NCBI GenBank assembly: GCA_027605045.1
Contig: JAQFWX010000022.1
Location: 620,001-684,000 of the forward strand
Direction: 5' to 3'
Source: Phallus indusiatus
Taxonomy: Eukaryota; Basidiomycota; Agaricomycetes; Phallales; Phallaceae
Length of the DNA stretch: 64,000 nt
Of this stretch, positions 11,849-24,252 are shown piece after piece; positions within the stretch are counted from its first letter, which is position 1, and each line of letters starts with the position of its first letter. The notes under the pieces are model-generated. The model had not been told where the DNA came from. It did no database searches and worked only from the letters and a program-made list of their open reading frames with translations. The position numbers were made by a program, and so were the translations under genes.

Positions 11849-13468
11849 ATGAATCTTTCTCTTGTGGCATCGGTGGAAACTCCAGTATTTATCGAGGACC
11901 TACGCACGCTCTCCGGTGGCCAATACAACCTTGGTGGGCCCATATATCAAAAACATCATTCAATTTGGTGAATGATTCGAGCTGTTTTTCAGTTGCGACT
12001 ACTACCTTGTTGTTGTGGGACATCATAATTACCTTACCCAGAGAAGTATATTGTGAAATAACTCGCTTAATTTCTCTATCATCTAACCCTTATTCTAGAA
12101 AAAGTACATTTGGTCGTAAGCTCATTTTTGATACAGTCTCAGCGTATTAAACCAAACGGGAGATCGATAGATATCACTCAAAACCCAATTGGATCACTAT
12201 ATTCTACATAATCACTCGCTATATGCCTTTCATTACCAATGTGTACGTCAACTGACGTCCCCAATTAATTATTCCCCGTATTTATTGATTAAAGGGCTTG
12301 CCTAATTTCAATGCTACAGCTTGATTTGTTTAGGGTTTCTGGCATGCTAAATTTCTCTGATTCAGAAACAACTGGAATCACACGACGAGTCAATATTTTC
12401 ACGATACTATATTTAGTCGTTTGGTTAATTTTATTGATTTCTGCGGAGATACTCTTCATAAGAAGAGGTGAGTGGTCAGAGTGCTATCTTGTATAGATTC
12501 TAACCATAGCCACTTGGTCGGGGAAGTCGTGGCCTTGCATGGCGGATCACGGCTTCTTTCACGTATTTTAGCCGGCTTTCTCATCTGTGAACTAACTCCC
12601 ACACTTATTTTCTATCTGCAAACTATCCCGGTATGTTCAAAATCGATCACCTTATCACATACATTCTCTAAATACTCTCAAGGTGACAATATTTCCGGTT
12701 GCGATCTATGTTACAACCTCGAACTCACGAATGCCCAATGCCCTCGTGATGATACTATCTTCCGGAGCAGCTTTTTCGTACGAAAATGAATGATGAATTA
12801 ACAATAAGGGCTGATTGTTCATTTACCCTTAGGTATCCCGAACTTGTGTTTCAGGCTCTCTTAGTCATGCTCGTCATAAAAGTGGTAATCTCGGATTGGA
12901 GAGGAATATCAGAGAGAAGTTTCTTATCAATCGTCGTCCGTGATGGGATATATAGTTACGTTTTCAATCTATGTGCGTGGCTGATCAATTTGTCTTCTGT
13001 AACTCTCGATAAAAGTTGATGTGAATGAAAAATAGGCGGTCTACTTGTGATTACTTTTCCACCAGCGCACTTGAGTGGACCTTTTGGGCTGCCCAATATA
13101 TTGTGAGTTATTGCCATTTTATATCCTTTCATCCATAATGTGCTGATTGAATTATGCGAAATAAGATGGTCCTTCGTCAGTTTTTCGATCACCGTATGTT
13201 TTAAAGTGTTCACTCTCACTATAACTATGTGCATATTCACCCATTGTCTTAGAGCACTCGTTTGGTTTTGAATCTTCGTGCTGCAGCAAAACAATCTGGA
13301 GCGAACAATAGCTCATTGTCCGCCGGCCGCAGTGGCGTTGACACCCACCTGACATTTCTTCAAGGCATTCAGTCCTTTTTAACGTCTGGTGCACCAGAAA
13401 ACGATGAATTTGCGACATCATATCATTGTAGAGATTTTGGACACGATTCGGATTCTGAAAATGATTAG
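11849..13468 (+). CDS. DUF6533-like seven-helix membrane protein, copy E
   Basis: Eleven exons: 11849-11933, 11993-12045, 12099-12115, 12171-12242, 12295-12467, 12527-12630, 12683-12777, 12833-12972, 13036-13102, 13166-13193, 13253-13468. This gives 349 residues with no stop. Exon 4 must use the GTACGT donor because the GTAAAG seen in copy B is mutated here, which helped fix that boundary for the whole family. Signatures: TTLLLWDIIITLPRE, FYIITRYMPFITNV, LVVWLILLISAEILF, IVVRDGIYSYVFNL and LVLNLRAAAKQSG. The 3' tail ends in DSDSEND. The exon 6 acceptor (GGGGAAG) has a poor pyrimidine tract and is the weakest splice site. Confidence 0.83.
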
Positions 13469-13584
13469 TGCTTGTTCATTAATTGTCATACAAAGGAGTA
13501 AATTAGCGTTATGTATACACGTTGAGTATCGGTTTTAAACCCGGAATTTGTCCATACCAGACTCCAAGGAGTTGGTTAAAAAAT

Positions 13585-14345
13585 GTCTCTCATAATAATC
13601 AACATTTCAAGCGAATGTAAACTCAAATGACTAGTCAACCCGCGCGTCCATTTTTCTTCACGTGTGCCCGTTGTGCCTGATTCGATGTTAAGCCATCCTA
13701 CTTCAATGAGTTTTAAAAAGCGAAAAGAGAGGTGTCGTAAGGTGTATCTGGGAGGTGAAGTCATTCTAGGTTGTGAAATGAAAGGGCTAGTAGGGAAAGC
13801 GTCCGATTGGAATAAAGTTCTAGAATCTGACATTTCCATCGCCATAAAATCGCGTAGAATGAGAGCTCGAAGAGTGTTTGTACGTTTTGCAAAGAAAGTT
13901 ATGGCTTTGTCGGCGTTACCATACGAAAGACAGCTTGCAAGTTTGTACAATTGCACATATTAGACGAAAGGGCCACAAGTATTTCGCAGGTGATGTATCG
14001 TGGAACTGGATAAAATGCAAAAATCCGGGCAGAATAAACGTTACTTGTAGTAGGCAGTTCTTTGAAGGCGCGTGTTAGAGGACCGAACACCCGGAGGGGC
14101 GCTGGATCAATCAACGTCAACGGTCTGAGGTTGGCGGATTTGAGGAGGCTTTCTGCGATATGACCGTTAGTGAGATCAGGTGGAGGAAACCAGTATTCAA
14201 CTGCGTTGTGCGACATCCGCGGATGCGAGTAGTAGTCGTTCGAGCTGGTGAAACTGATGATGATTTCGGATGTGGAAGAGCACCGTGACATGGACAACAG
14301 GTCCGCGACGTCATTTTGCCATATTGCCCAGTGGTTGGCTTGTCG
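13585..14345 (-). pseudogene. F-box family gene, copy 3 (5' truncated, frameshifted)
   Basis: This is colinear with about 16880-17695 of the intact F-box gene. Pieces such as WQNDVADLLSM, EIIISFTSSNDYY and EYWFPPPDLTNGHIAE lie in one frame, and KAITFFAKRTNTLRALILRDF in another. The whole N-terminal third is missing: similarity stops at about 14345, where the segmental repeat begins. Deletions and frame changes rule out a product. Confidence 0.75.
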
Positions 14346-14640
14346 AAATAACGGGAAACTGGGATAACGCCTGATAAGTGTCAGAGCGGGTGAGTGGAGG
14401 AAAAACAGCGGAAGATCGAACGGGACGCTGAAGACGTGCCGTGCCACCGCCCTGTTGCCGTGGTTAGAGGAGAAAGGACGACACGGTGTGACAGCGAGCT
14501 CACCTCAGCTGCGGAGCCGGCCGGCACCTACATAGCTCATTGCTCTTACCCCCGGGTATCTGAGCCGGAAGCGCCATCGCGGCTGCATCGTCTGTTGTCT
14601 TCCCCTGCCCAGCGCCACAGACATCTCGTGTTTCATCAAT
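14345..14640. repeat. Segmental repeat, copy 2 (upstream of copy F)
   Basis: This is the second copy of the segment at 3630-3960. Its left border cuts off F-box copy 3, so it marks the junction of the duplicated block that carries copy F and the intact F-box gene. Confidence 0.75.
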
Positions 14641-14828
14641 TCTTCTTGTGAATCATTTTGTGTCTCATCCTGTGTCCCATTCTGTGTCTCCCTCTCTTCC
14701 AACACCCGAGCGGTCGCTGGAGACCGTGTGAGGCCTCACCCACGGTAATCAACTGTCGAAGTATCTCAAGTATATGTAATACTCCTTGGGCTGTTATAAT
14801 AGCTTGGTTCAGCTCAACTTGAACCTTC

Positions 14829-16508
14829 ATGGATCCTCTCCCTGGCGAAACTCAACTTTTACTCAGTAGTATAATCCCGGTTATCGATGGAGGATATAAC
14901 ATTGGTAAGAATGGTATACATTTATCAATATATCGTCTAGTCATCTAGGTTCAATGCTTTTTAGTGGCAGTCACTACCCTGTTATTATGGGATATCTTAA
15001 TCACCTTACCCAGAGAAGTAAATCGTGAAATATCTTGCTTTGTTTTCCTATTATTTAATTCCTCAACCTGGAATAGGCAAAGTACATTTGGTCGTGAGCT
15101 CGTTTACTAGTATCTGCCAGAATAGCGAGAGCCTAATAACCAAACGCGAAATTGATAGATACCCCTCAAGATACAATTGGATCACATTATTCTACATAAT
15201 CACTCGCTATGTGCCTTTCATTACCAGCACGTATGTCAAATAAAGTTCCATCCATTATTCCGCATATTGATCGAATGTTATAGGGCTAGTCTAATATCAT
15301 TATCGATACCGGTACCGCAGCTCAGCGATGTTTTGTTTAACACACTATTTTCTGTCAATGAAACTACTGGGCCTGGCGTCGAACGTTTTACCAGGATCTT
15401 CAGAATACTATCAATATTATATATGGTGTTTTGGTTCATTTCATTGATTTGCACGGAGATCCTTTTTATAAAAAGAGGTCAGCGGTGAGGTCTATGAAGA
15501 GCCTCATTGTTTCATCTTTCAGACGGATTGATATCCTGACCATCTTGGCCACTGGCAGTTGTAGCGTTGCATGGCGGTTCACGACTTCTTTCACGTATCT
15601 TAGCTGGCATATTTGTCTGTGAATTCATTTTGGAAGCTGTATTCTCTATCTGGGTATACCCATTATTAATCATTTTCTAAATCCTGATCTTATGGTACTC
15701 TTATTAAACTTTCAAGACCTTGGTACCCGGGTCGAATATGTCGACTGGTTTTTCCTCGAGCCTAGCACTACTGGTACAAACCCGCATTGTGGGGCTCATT
15801 TTACCGTACGAAAATGAATAACTGCTTAAACATTGATGGTTTATAAACACTATTAGGTGGCCCGAAATTGCGTTCCAGGCCATCCTAGTTATGCTCATCA
15901 TAAAGATGATAATTTCGGATTGGAGAGCAATATCAAAGGGAAATTTTATATCAATCGTCGTCCGCGATGGGATATGGAGCTATGTCTGTAACTTATGTGC
16001 GTATTTTTCTTTTTTTTTTTATTGTTACTGTCGATGAAGTTGATGCGAGTGAAAAAAAAAGGTGGTCTACTTGTAGGTTTTGTTCAACCATTTTTGGGCG
16101 GTCCTTTTGTGAGCCCTCCTCTTGGAGTACCTAATGTGCTGTAAGTTATTAAAGTTTTTATATCCTTTCATAAAAAATTAAATTATCCCAAAATAAGATG
16201 GTCCTTCGCCAGTTCCTCGATCACCGTACGTCCTAAAGTGTTCACTCTCAGCACAATTAGCACATATTCACTAATTCTCCTAGAGCACTCGTTTGATTCT
16301 GAATCTTCGTGCTGCAGCAGCAAAACAATCTGGAATGAACAATATCTCATCCGCCGGCCCTGTTGTTCTCGGCGTTGACACCCATCTGACATTTCGCCAA
16401 GGCATTCAGTCTTTTTTCGCGTCTGGTGTACCAGAAAACGATGAGTTCGCAGCATCATACCATTATAGTGATTTGGGAAACGATTCGGATTCTTACAATG
16501 ATGATTAG
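14829..16508 (+). CDS. DUF6533-like seven-helix membrane protein, copy F
   Basis: Eleven exons: 14829-14904, 14965-15017, 15077-15093, 15159-15230, 15284-15477, 15559-15653, 15717-15805, 15857-15996, 16062-16140, 16198-16225, 16284-16508. This gives 355 residues with all phases consistent. It is the closest relative of copy B: the starts (MDPLPGETQ and MDLLPVETP) and the 5' flanks match, and both are followed by an F-box gene copy. Signatures: TTLLLWDILITLPRE, FYIITRYVPFITST, MVFWFISLICTEILF, IVVRDGIWSYVCNL and LILNLRAAAAKQSG. Exon 9 has a 12-base in-frame insertion relative to B and E. Confidence 0.85.
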
Positions 16509-16715
16509 TGCTGCCCATTAATTATGATATATAATTTTGTGATAGGCTACAGGAGTGAATTAGTGTTATTTATACATGTTGTGCATCGGTTTTACACCGG
16601 TGTTTGTCCCAGTCGCGCGCATATATAGGCTCCAAGGTATCGGTTAAACAATGTCTTTCATAGCCTGTTTTTTTATATATTTATTATATACACGACATAC
16701 ACGACATACACGACA

Positions 16716-18268
16716 TTACACTACACTTTGCTCAAAATCAATATCAAAAACATCATCAATAGCACACATAGTAGACCCAACCATACTGTACCCCATCTTC
16801 AATGTAACACCCAACCTCTCACAAACACTCGTCAACGCGGTTTTCCTCATATTATCCGGATCTGGAGAATTGATAATCAACATCTTAAGCAAATGTAAAC
16901 TCGAATGACTAGTCAACCCGCGCGTCCATTTTTCCTCACGTGTGCCCGTTATGCCAGGTTCGATGGTAAGCCATCCTACTTCGACGAGTTTAAGTTTGTC
17001 AGCTTTGAAAGAAGCGAAAAGGGAGGTATCGTAAGGTGCGTTTGGGAGGTGAAGACGTTCGAGATTTGTGAAATGAAACGGGCTCGGAAGAGCGTCCGAT
17101 TGGAATAAGTTCGAGAATCTGACATTCCCGTCGCCTTGAAAATCACGCAAAATGAGAGCTCGGAGAGTATGTTCATATGTTTTGCAGAGAAATGTTATGG
17201 CTTTGAGTGTGTCGACGTTACCATAAGCAAGACCTAAATCGAGAGCCTGCAAGTTTGTGCAGTTGCACATGTCAGACGAAAGCGGCCATGAATATTTTGC
17301 AGGTGTTGTATCGTGGAACCGCATAAAATGCAACGATTTGGGTGGAATAAACGTTATAGTAGGCAGTTCTTTGAAGGTACGTGTTAGAGTTATATTAAGA
17401 GATTTCAGTCTCTCCCATTGGTTGAATGCGGGACCGAACACCCGGAGAGGCGCTGGATCTACAAGGGTCAACGATCTGAGATTGGTGGATTTGAGAAGAC
17501 CTTCTGCGATACGACCGTTAGTGAGATCGGGTGGAGGAAACCAATATTCAACTGCGTTGTGCGACATCCGCGGACGCGAGTAGTACTCGCTCGAGCTGGT
17601 GAAACTGATGATGACTTCGGATGTGGAAGAGCACATGGACAACAGGTCCGCGACGTCGTTTTGCCATATTGTCCAGTGGTTGGCTTGTCTGGTTGAAGAT
17701 GGGGTATATAGCTGAGCATCTCTCCTGTGGATTGATTTCCAATCAGGAACGGATAAAGGGGAGTGTGATGAAGAGGCCTGCCGTGGGGCGAAGTTGCGGG
17801 GGATACGATATGGTGGCAAATGGTGGCGACGTTGAGTCGGACTAGTACTACCCGGGGCTGGTTCTGGATCCGGTGCGAGAGGACGTGGTCTCCTCGGCGT
17901 GCTGATACTGCATCTAAACTCAGAGAACGAGAAGTCCAAACGCGATACCGCTAGAGCAAGCTGACGGTTGCTTTTGAAAAGCACGAGCAAACCGCGTAAT
18001 GCTTCAGTGGTGTGTACTTGTAGATCTTCAAGAAAGACGTCTCTAGCGTGAGGACGCCATGACTTTGAAACGGAGGCTAGACAGCGGTAGACGTTAAGTC
18101 TGCTGTGTAGCTTTGAGAAGACAAAGTCGGAAGGTGGATGGGAGATCTGGTTTTGTGTTGCGTAGACGTCTTGGAAGATCGGACGCCTGTTCAGTAAAAT
18201 TAGTAAACTATATAGTGTGTAAATTTGAATACTTACCACAATTCATACGGCAAGTCCACGTTTACCAT
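16716..18268 (-). CDS. F-box protein, copy 4 (intact)
   Basis: Two exons: 18268-18237 and 18186-16716, joined by a 50-base intron with donor GTAAGT and acceptor AACAG, giving 500 residues. The joined N-terminus reads MVNVDLPYELWRPIFQDV and continues with LNVYRCLASVSKSWRPHA, a standard F-box (about residues 4-58) that would bind Skp1 in an SCF ubiquitin ligase. A Pro/Arg-rich low-complexity stretch follows (about 105-190), then Leu-rich segments (LRSLTLVDPAPL, LKSLNITLTRTF, NLQALDLGLAY, LRALILRDF, LERLHLPNAPY) spaced like degenerate leucine-rich repeats for substrate binding. Three broken relatives lie in the same array. The Pro-rich insert may hide a further intron; I see no need for one to keep the frame. 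Confidence 0.75.
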
Positions 18269-18598
18269 CGAGATGACGGAAGAGAGAGAGAGAAGTGGAC
18301 TTGGTTAAGAGTCACATCGACGAGAGAGTTAATTCGGGAACTACCGCGGAGACGCGCATCGGCAGTCGACGAACGGTCTTTGAACGGCGTTTGGGTCTTG
18401 ACATCAGACTCCTATCCACCCGCTTTTTGCGTTGCCCGTTGTCATATATAATTTGAAAATATATCATGGATGATTGTGGGTGTTCAGGGTTGTTTTCCAG
18501 ATATATAACAAACGGGCTCGGACTGTGAGTCATAACGCAAAAAGCGCCTGGGTAGGAATCTGTCTTGACATCGCCATTCAGTTGAGTTCATTTACATC
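18269..18598. other. Shared upstream region between divergent genes
   Basis: About 330 bases separate the F-box gene start (-) from the AidB-like gene start (+), so it should hold both promoters. A GAGAGAGAGAGA run lies just upstream of the F-box ATG. I see no clear TATA box. Confidence 0.4.
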
Positions 18599-21043
18599 AT
18601 GAGGATAGAAGAAGGTTTCCAGATTGTGGGCACAACAAATTGAATACTTAGGAGATAAAACTAATAAAAATCTGGAACAGACAGCGTACAAAGAGTCTCA
18701 TCCTTACTTGGACGATCCTGTACTTCCATCACTTTTACGACGCTTGCTGCCTGAAAAGTGAGTCAAAAATGTCTTTCAAGACGTATTAGACTTGTAGTTA
18801 ACTTTGGTTTCAGGCATCTTCATGAGATTGAAGCCGATTTAACAAGGTTCGGTGATTCTATTACACATGGTCAGTACATCGTATGCTTGCATTGATATTG
18901 TCATACAACTACTTTCATTTTCGTTAGAATATCGAAGTATCAGCTCAACGGTCTCTCCACCTCAACTAACCCAGTTTGATCAGCTAGGCCGCCGCATCGA
19001 CCGTCTTGACACGTCAGAAGGATGGAGAGCGCTCAAAGACATCGCTATCAAGGAAGGAATCGTGGCCATCCCACACGAGCGCAAACAACAAGAATTCAGC
19101 AGAGTTTATGGGTTTGCTAAAATGCTCATGTTTGCTGGGGATTCTCATGTCGTCAGCATCAATGTCTAATTTGTTCCGACTGTAGAGAGTAATTCTCTCC
19201 TCTAGGTGCTTTGTCCAATGGCAATGACAGACGGAGCCGCACGAGGTAAAAAAACAAACTTCTATTATATTCAATTTGGTGCTTCATTTTTTTTTAGTCC
19301 TTGAGTTGTTTGGAACCGAAGAAATGCAGCGAGACATAATACACAGCCGACTCATAAGGTCGGTTCTAACACAACGCACCTCACGTTACATCCTAATCCC
19401 TCTGGCAGTCGCGATCCTTTGATAGCTTTTACATCGGGCCAATGGATGACAGAACGTCCAGGCGGATCAGATGTCTCTCAAACAGAAACAACAGCTACAC
19501 CAGTACATCCCTCAAGTAACTCCAAGCGCGGTTCATTATACTCCCTCAATGGTTTTAAATGGTTTTCATCCGCGACTGATTCAAACATAAGCATCGCCCT
19601 TGCCAGAACTGGCTCCGTCACGTCCGGATCCAAAGGTTTATCTCTCTTTGTCGTTCTACTTCGTTTACCACTTCTTCCACACCCTTCTCCATCTCCCATG
19701 TCTAATGGTATCCTCATACACCGTCTCAAGAATAAAATCGGAACCGTACGTCATTTGTTTTTCCAAAATAATTAGCGACTCATTCTTCAAATTTAGCATG
19801 CACTTCCTACTGCAGAATTATCACTCAATAACACACATGCCTACCTACTCAGCCCACTCAACGAGGGTGTCAAATCAATCACACCGCTCCTCAACATCAC
19901 CCGTGTATACTCAGCAATTACGGTAATAGGATACCTCCGCCGAGCTCTAGACATCGCCCGTTCATACGCTCTTGTCCGCAAAGTCCGGGTACCGAATTCC
20001 CTACAGACACAGGCACAGGCAAACACACTTCAAACTGGCTCTGAAGAACCCATTCAAAGTTCTCAACTGCTGAAAGACAACCCCCTTCACATGTCCGTCC
20101 TAGCAAACACCACAACAACATACCAAGCGCTCACACATTTCGCATTCAACGTCGTCTTGTTGTTAGGTAAATCCGAATGTCGTAAAGCCAGCGAAAATGA
20201 GATCGCCAGATTGAGATTTTTAACGCCCGTGTTGAAAGCGTTTGCGAGTGAGAGAGCTGTTGAGGCTATGAAAGAGTGTATGACGTGTCTTGGTGGGTTG
20301 GGGTATATGGAGGAAGTTGGTATTGGACGGTATGTGTTTTTCTTTTGAGGTACATTAGGTGGTTTGTGATTTTGATTGGTTTTTGGTAGACTTGTTCGCG
20401 ATGGGTTGGTTGAGCAGATTTGGGAGGGGACCACTAATGGTACGGTATTATCATTTGCAATATCAACAACGCTCACCAAATCTCCCCCTTTCTTTTCCAG
20501 TTTTAGCGCTAGACATGATCCGCGCCTCACAGAAGACATTCCCCGCATATCTGGAGGTAAGATCCCAAACCCAAATAATCGGCTCACCTCGCTGACTTGC
20601 TCCCCCTGAAGTGGGCAACACACATATCAACCACACTCCCAAATCAACTAACAACCTCAAACCTCCAAGCCTCAATCACTTCACTCACCAATGCACTTTC
20701 AACTCTCTCAGAAGCATTCAACAAGTCATCATCCCGCTCAAACAACCTTGTTCTCCGACCTTTATTATACCTCGTCGGGCATACAACAGCATCCCTTTAT
20801 CTTCTCGAACACGTCGTATGGGAATGTAAAGATCAACTCAAAGGTGCTCAAACTGAAGCTGAAAAGGATCGGAATCGTAATATCACTGTTTTCAAACGAT
20901 ATGTGGAGAATACTCTGGATAGTTTGAGAATTGAGGTGGAGACGATGATGGGTTGTGGTTCGGTTAGTAGGGTGAAAGATGATTTGGAGATCGTGTATAA
21001 TGCCGGTGAGACGCCGGGTGTTCAGGTTTCTTCTAAATTGTGA
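18599..21043 (+). CDS. AidB-type acyl-CoA dehydrogenase
   Basis: Exons 18599-18625, 18681-18757, 18814-18869, 18928-19151, 19206-19245, 19298-19358, 19409-19745, 19797-20329, 20390-20439, 20501-20556 and 20612-21043 give 630 residues. This is the FAD-dependent acyl-CoA dehydrogenase fold in its AidB subgroup. Visible marks are MRIEEGFQ and HPYLDDPVLPSLLRRLLP at the start, CPMAMTDGAAR, the flavin-site motif SGQWMTERPGGSDVS, KWFSSATDSN, RLKNKIGTHALPTAEL, GLGYMEEVGIGRLVRDG, and WEGTTNVLALD, whose Glu corresponds to the usual catalytic base. The first intron uses GTGGGC. Fungal members are thought to act in acyl-CoA or alkylation-stress metabolism; the substrate cannot be told from sequence. Length and domain order are normal. 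Confidence 0.9.
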
Positions 21044-21532
21044 TTTAGGTTACATATGCAAATAAGGTTATTTTTTGTATTTAAACTTTAAAGTTGTGTA
21101 TTAGTACTTTTTACCCGGTTTTACAAGCGTCACGATGAACTGAAAAATCAAGAAAATAAAGTGGACGTCAATCAATACGCATACAGCACTCAAACTGGGC
21201 AAAACCGACTCGGAGCTGAGTATATGCGAGACCCCGGCTGCAATTCCAGGCAGGCCTTACCGCATCGCCGCGGTGGCACTCATGATCGATCATCGATTCG
21301 TCGTCAATTAGCAAAACGAAGACTCGGTCGTCACTTCGGATTCTTATCATGTTTCGAATTAAAATGTATTTGCATAAAATGAACGTATTAGTCTAAACCT
21401 AAGGTAAGGATATGTATCTTCATTTTCGTGCCTTCTCATCCTTTTTCTTATATATAGCAAGTGTATCACCCGGTTTCAAAGTCCTAGGAGTGGATGGGCT
21501 AGGCTTCAAACGACGTTAGTGAACGGATTATA
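21044..21532. other. Intergenic, convergent gene ends
   Basis: The space between two converging genes holds no open frame I trust. AATAAA-like sequence (AATAAAG at 21155) could serve 3'-end formation for the + strand gene. Confidence 0.4.
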
Positions 21533-22287
21533 TCATACGATGGAACTCTGAAAGATATCACGTACTCGTGGTGGGGACACGGGGTAGGGCCATGTCACCC
21601 CCATCCCACCTGGACCGGAACTTGACGCGTTTGTATGGGATTGGAACTAGAAAATTTAGGTATGAAACAAAAAAAAAATAACTACGATTGAATCACGCAA
21701 AAAAACGCGTACCGTATTTCTTGATCGCGGAGGAGTCTTGGGCGGCTCTGGACTAGCACCACTCCGGGAGTCTTGTCTTTTTGGCGCGTAATTGTTGAGA
21801 TTGCTAGAGGAAAAATTTTCCTAAGAAAAAAAAATTGAATCAATAAAAGTGAGAGAATTTTGTGTGTCTGTTTTTCTCACATCATAATAATCATCGAATT
21901 TCTCAAAATGGTCCCGGAACCGACGGAAACCGGGATCGTTCGCAGCACTCGCGTTGTCCATCAACATTTTGAATTCGGATTTCTAGTATAACACATGAAT
22001 ATGAATAATTTTGAGAAAAAATGAGCTCTTACTGTAAGTTTGCGGCCATCTCTGTCCTTGAAAAAGGCTTCCCTAGCATACACCGAACGATCATACTCCG
22101 CCAACATTTTACCGATATCTGGCAAGGGAGCCTCGATCCGAAGAGCACTTAAATTAGAGTCATAGTCCTCCTCCATGTTTACATCTTCAGAATATTTGGG
22201 GGGGAATGTATTAGTCATATTATTATTTTTATTTCTTTGCCAGTGCTGTTGGCGGTTATTAGGGTTAGAGTTGTTGGGGTTGTGCAT
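21533..22287 (-). CDS. Small protein of unknown function, paralog 1
   Basis: Exons 22287-22033, 21982-21881, 21820-21713 and 21646-21533 give 192 residues; every intron is phase 0 with a GT-AG border. I do not recognise the family. The N-terminus is Asn/Gln-rich (MHNPNNSNPNNRQQHW). An acidic patch, then MLAEYDRSVYAREAFF, ANDPGFRRFRDHFEKFDDYY, a Ser/Pro/Arg-rich part and the end WPYPVSPPRVRDIFQSS follow. The gene at 23457-24162 shares the order of these blocks and two intron positions, so the two are old tandem duplicates in the same direction. No signal peptide or membrane helix is seen. The residues favour a soluble, partly disordered protein. Confidence 0.65.
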
Positions 22288-22354
22288 GGTGAACTTGAAA
22301 GGTGGCGGTGGTTGTGGAAAAATTTAGTGGTTGTGAGTGAAAGGAGCCATTTAC

Positions 22355-22362
22355 CTTTTAAA
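22355..22362 (-). promoter_or_regulatory. TATA-like box of paralog 1
   Basis: On the minus strand the sequence TTTAAAAG lies about 70 bases before the ATG. The same octamer lies about 90 bases before the ATG of paralog 2, which supports it as a kept promoter element. Confidence 0.4.
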
Positions 22363-23456
22363 TGATTCAAGAGACGAGTGGACAGGCTGGTAGCTTGGTC
22401 AAGAATGGACACGTCGACGGTGTCCTCGGACTAGTCGAGTAGTCCACTGCAGGACAGCGGCGTAAAGGACAGACGATGGTCAAGTTAGTTATTTGTGTAA
22501 ACACCGTGATTTCAGAAACAGTATGAACGCACGCGTTTCTTTGACTTGATTTGGTTTGGTGGCGCGATGTTACCACTACAAATTGAGTACATAATACTAG
22601 TATCCATTACAACATTCGGACGTAGGACGTCGTGACCGGGCTTTTATCGACGTGAGGTATATTAATTAACGTCTAATTCTCACTCTGTTGTTCGCAGTGA
22701 ATGATGAATAATTAAATTTTAGACATTGCGTATATAAAGGGTAAGCGGTTCAACATGTACCATCACGACGTCAATGTAATCAAATTTATGTATCATGTCT
22801 TCCGAGGAATAGTTCTACTAGTACAGTATATGATTGATGTAGAAAAGAGGATGTCAAACCTCTTGATATTGTGACTGGGCTGTATATAATGATGGGATTG
22901 ATTAGCGACGCATTATCTATTATTTACAGTAGTGGACGAAAATCAAATATCCACGGGTGTGAACGCATCATATATGCACACTGAAATCAAAAGTTCACGA
23001 TTTCAATGTTATCTCAACACTGGCACTTTATGTAACTTCAACGAGGCAAAAATTCCGGGCGAGCCGAGCTAAATATATAAATCCTCGGCTAATTTGTAAC
23101 TTGACGTTCTAGAACTCAAGTACTCAAATCTCATCGACATCGATCATCGATTTGAAGTCTCACACATATAAAAGAATGTTTTCTTTCAAGCTTGCCGCGT
23201 TTTTGTCTTATCCTCCCTCTACTTTAAGAGATCAAGAGATCCATTCGAACGGTCGCTCACTATCGGTTCACTTTTTCATATCAAGCAAGAATATATTTTA
23301 AAGTACAAAAACACAAGGGTAATTTTGTCAATCTTCCGCGTCCTTACCCTTCTTTGTAAATAGAAAACAGTCGGGACCCGATGTATCACTGGGTGGCAGG
23401 TTTCGAAAAGGAGACGGATTAGGCTATAGCAAAATGAATGCATGTACAGTGAAGGA
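22363..23456. other. Spacer between the two paralogs
   Basis: About 1.1 kb without a credible gene. The sequence is AT-rich, with no repeat array or RNA gene that I can recognise. Confidence 0.4.
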
Positions 23457-24162
23457 TCAGGAGATATCACATACTGGTGGTGGAGGGTAACCCGACGCTA
23501 TCCTCAGCATACGATTTAAAAGATTAGTCTGCGATTGAAGCTGAAGGGGAAGTAAGCACAAGCGATGATTGAGATGGAAGCACACAAAACAAAACATACA
23601 GTGTTCCCTGGTCTTGGTCTTAAAACCGGTGGGCGGGGGTGAGGATTGATGAGATGGGTCGTAAACGGAGTACGATCTACGAGTTCAGCATCCTGTAGGT
23701 ATTCTTGAAGATATTCCGCATGGGAGTTTTGCTAATTGAAAATTGCAGGTGAATCAATAATATTGAAGGGTTTTGTTTTGGTTTGCTTACACGATGCCAC
23801 TCGTCATACCCGTCGAAATTTTCACGGAGCTGCTGTAATGCAGCTAAATCGACGTCATTGGCGTCGTCTTGGTGTTCTTTGAATTGAGAGTACTGGTGCA
23901 AAGGGCGAATATGAGAATGTGTAAAGTTGGATAGAAATTGTCTCGCTGTCACAATGGTCGTTTCTTCATTGTTGAAGTAGCCTTCGTTGTATAGCGAATC
24001 ATAATCCGCTAACACCTCCTCCGTCGTTACACTGTGCTCAGTAGTGCTGTCTGCTGATGTAGTCTCTGACCCTTTTCCCGAAGATACTTTGCCTGAATCA
24101 GGAGATTCGGAGTCAACCTCCATTGGGGTATACCCGAACGTGGAAGGTTGCGAAGTAGCCAT
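23457..24162 (-). CDS. Small protein of unknown function, paralog 2
   Basis: Exons 24162-23791, 23731-23600 and 23528-23457 give 191 residues, all introns phase 0. The protein starts MATSQPSTFGYTPMEVD, has a Ser/Thr/Glu-rich stretch, then EEVLADYDSLYNEGYF, DLAALQQLRENFDGYDEWH, an Arg/Pro-rich part and ends GYPPPPVCDIS. Blocks and the last two intron positions match paralog 1 at 21533-22287; the first intron of paralog 1 is absent here. No known domain is recognised. A run of Asp/Tyr-rich helices suggests a binding rather than an enzymatic role, but this is a guess. Confidence 0.65.
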
Positions 24163-24252
24163 GAAATCCTATTTGTGTTTATTGACAGTGGGGAACATGT
24201 CAGGAAGCAAGGCTGGGAAATTCACTGATCAGAGATCGGAGAAGGCATTGCT

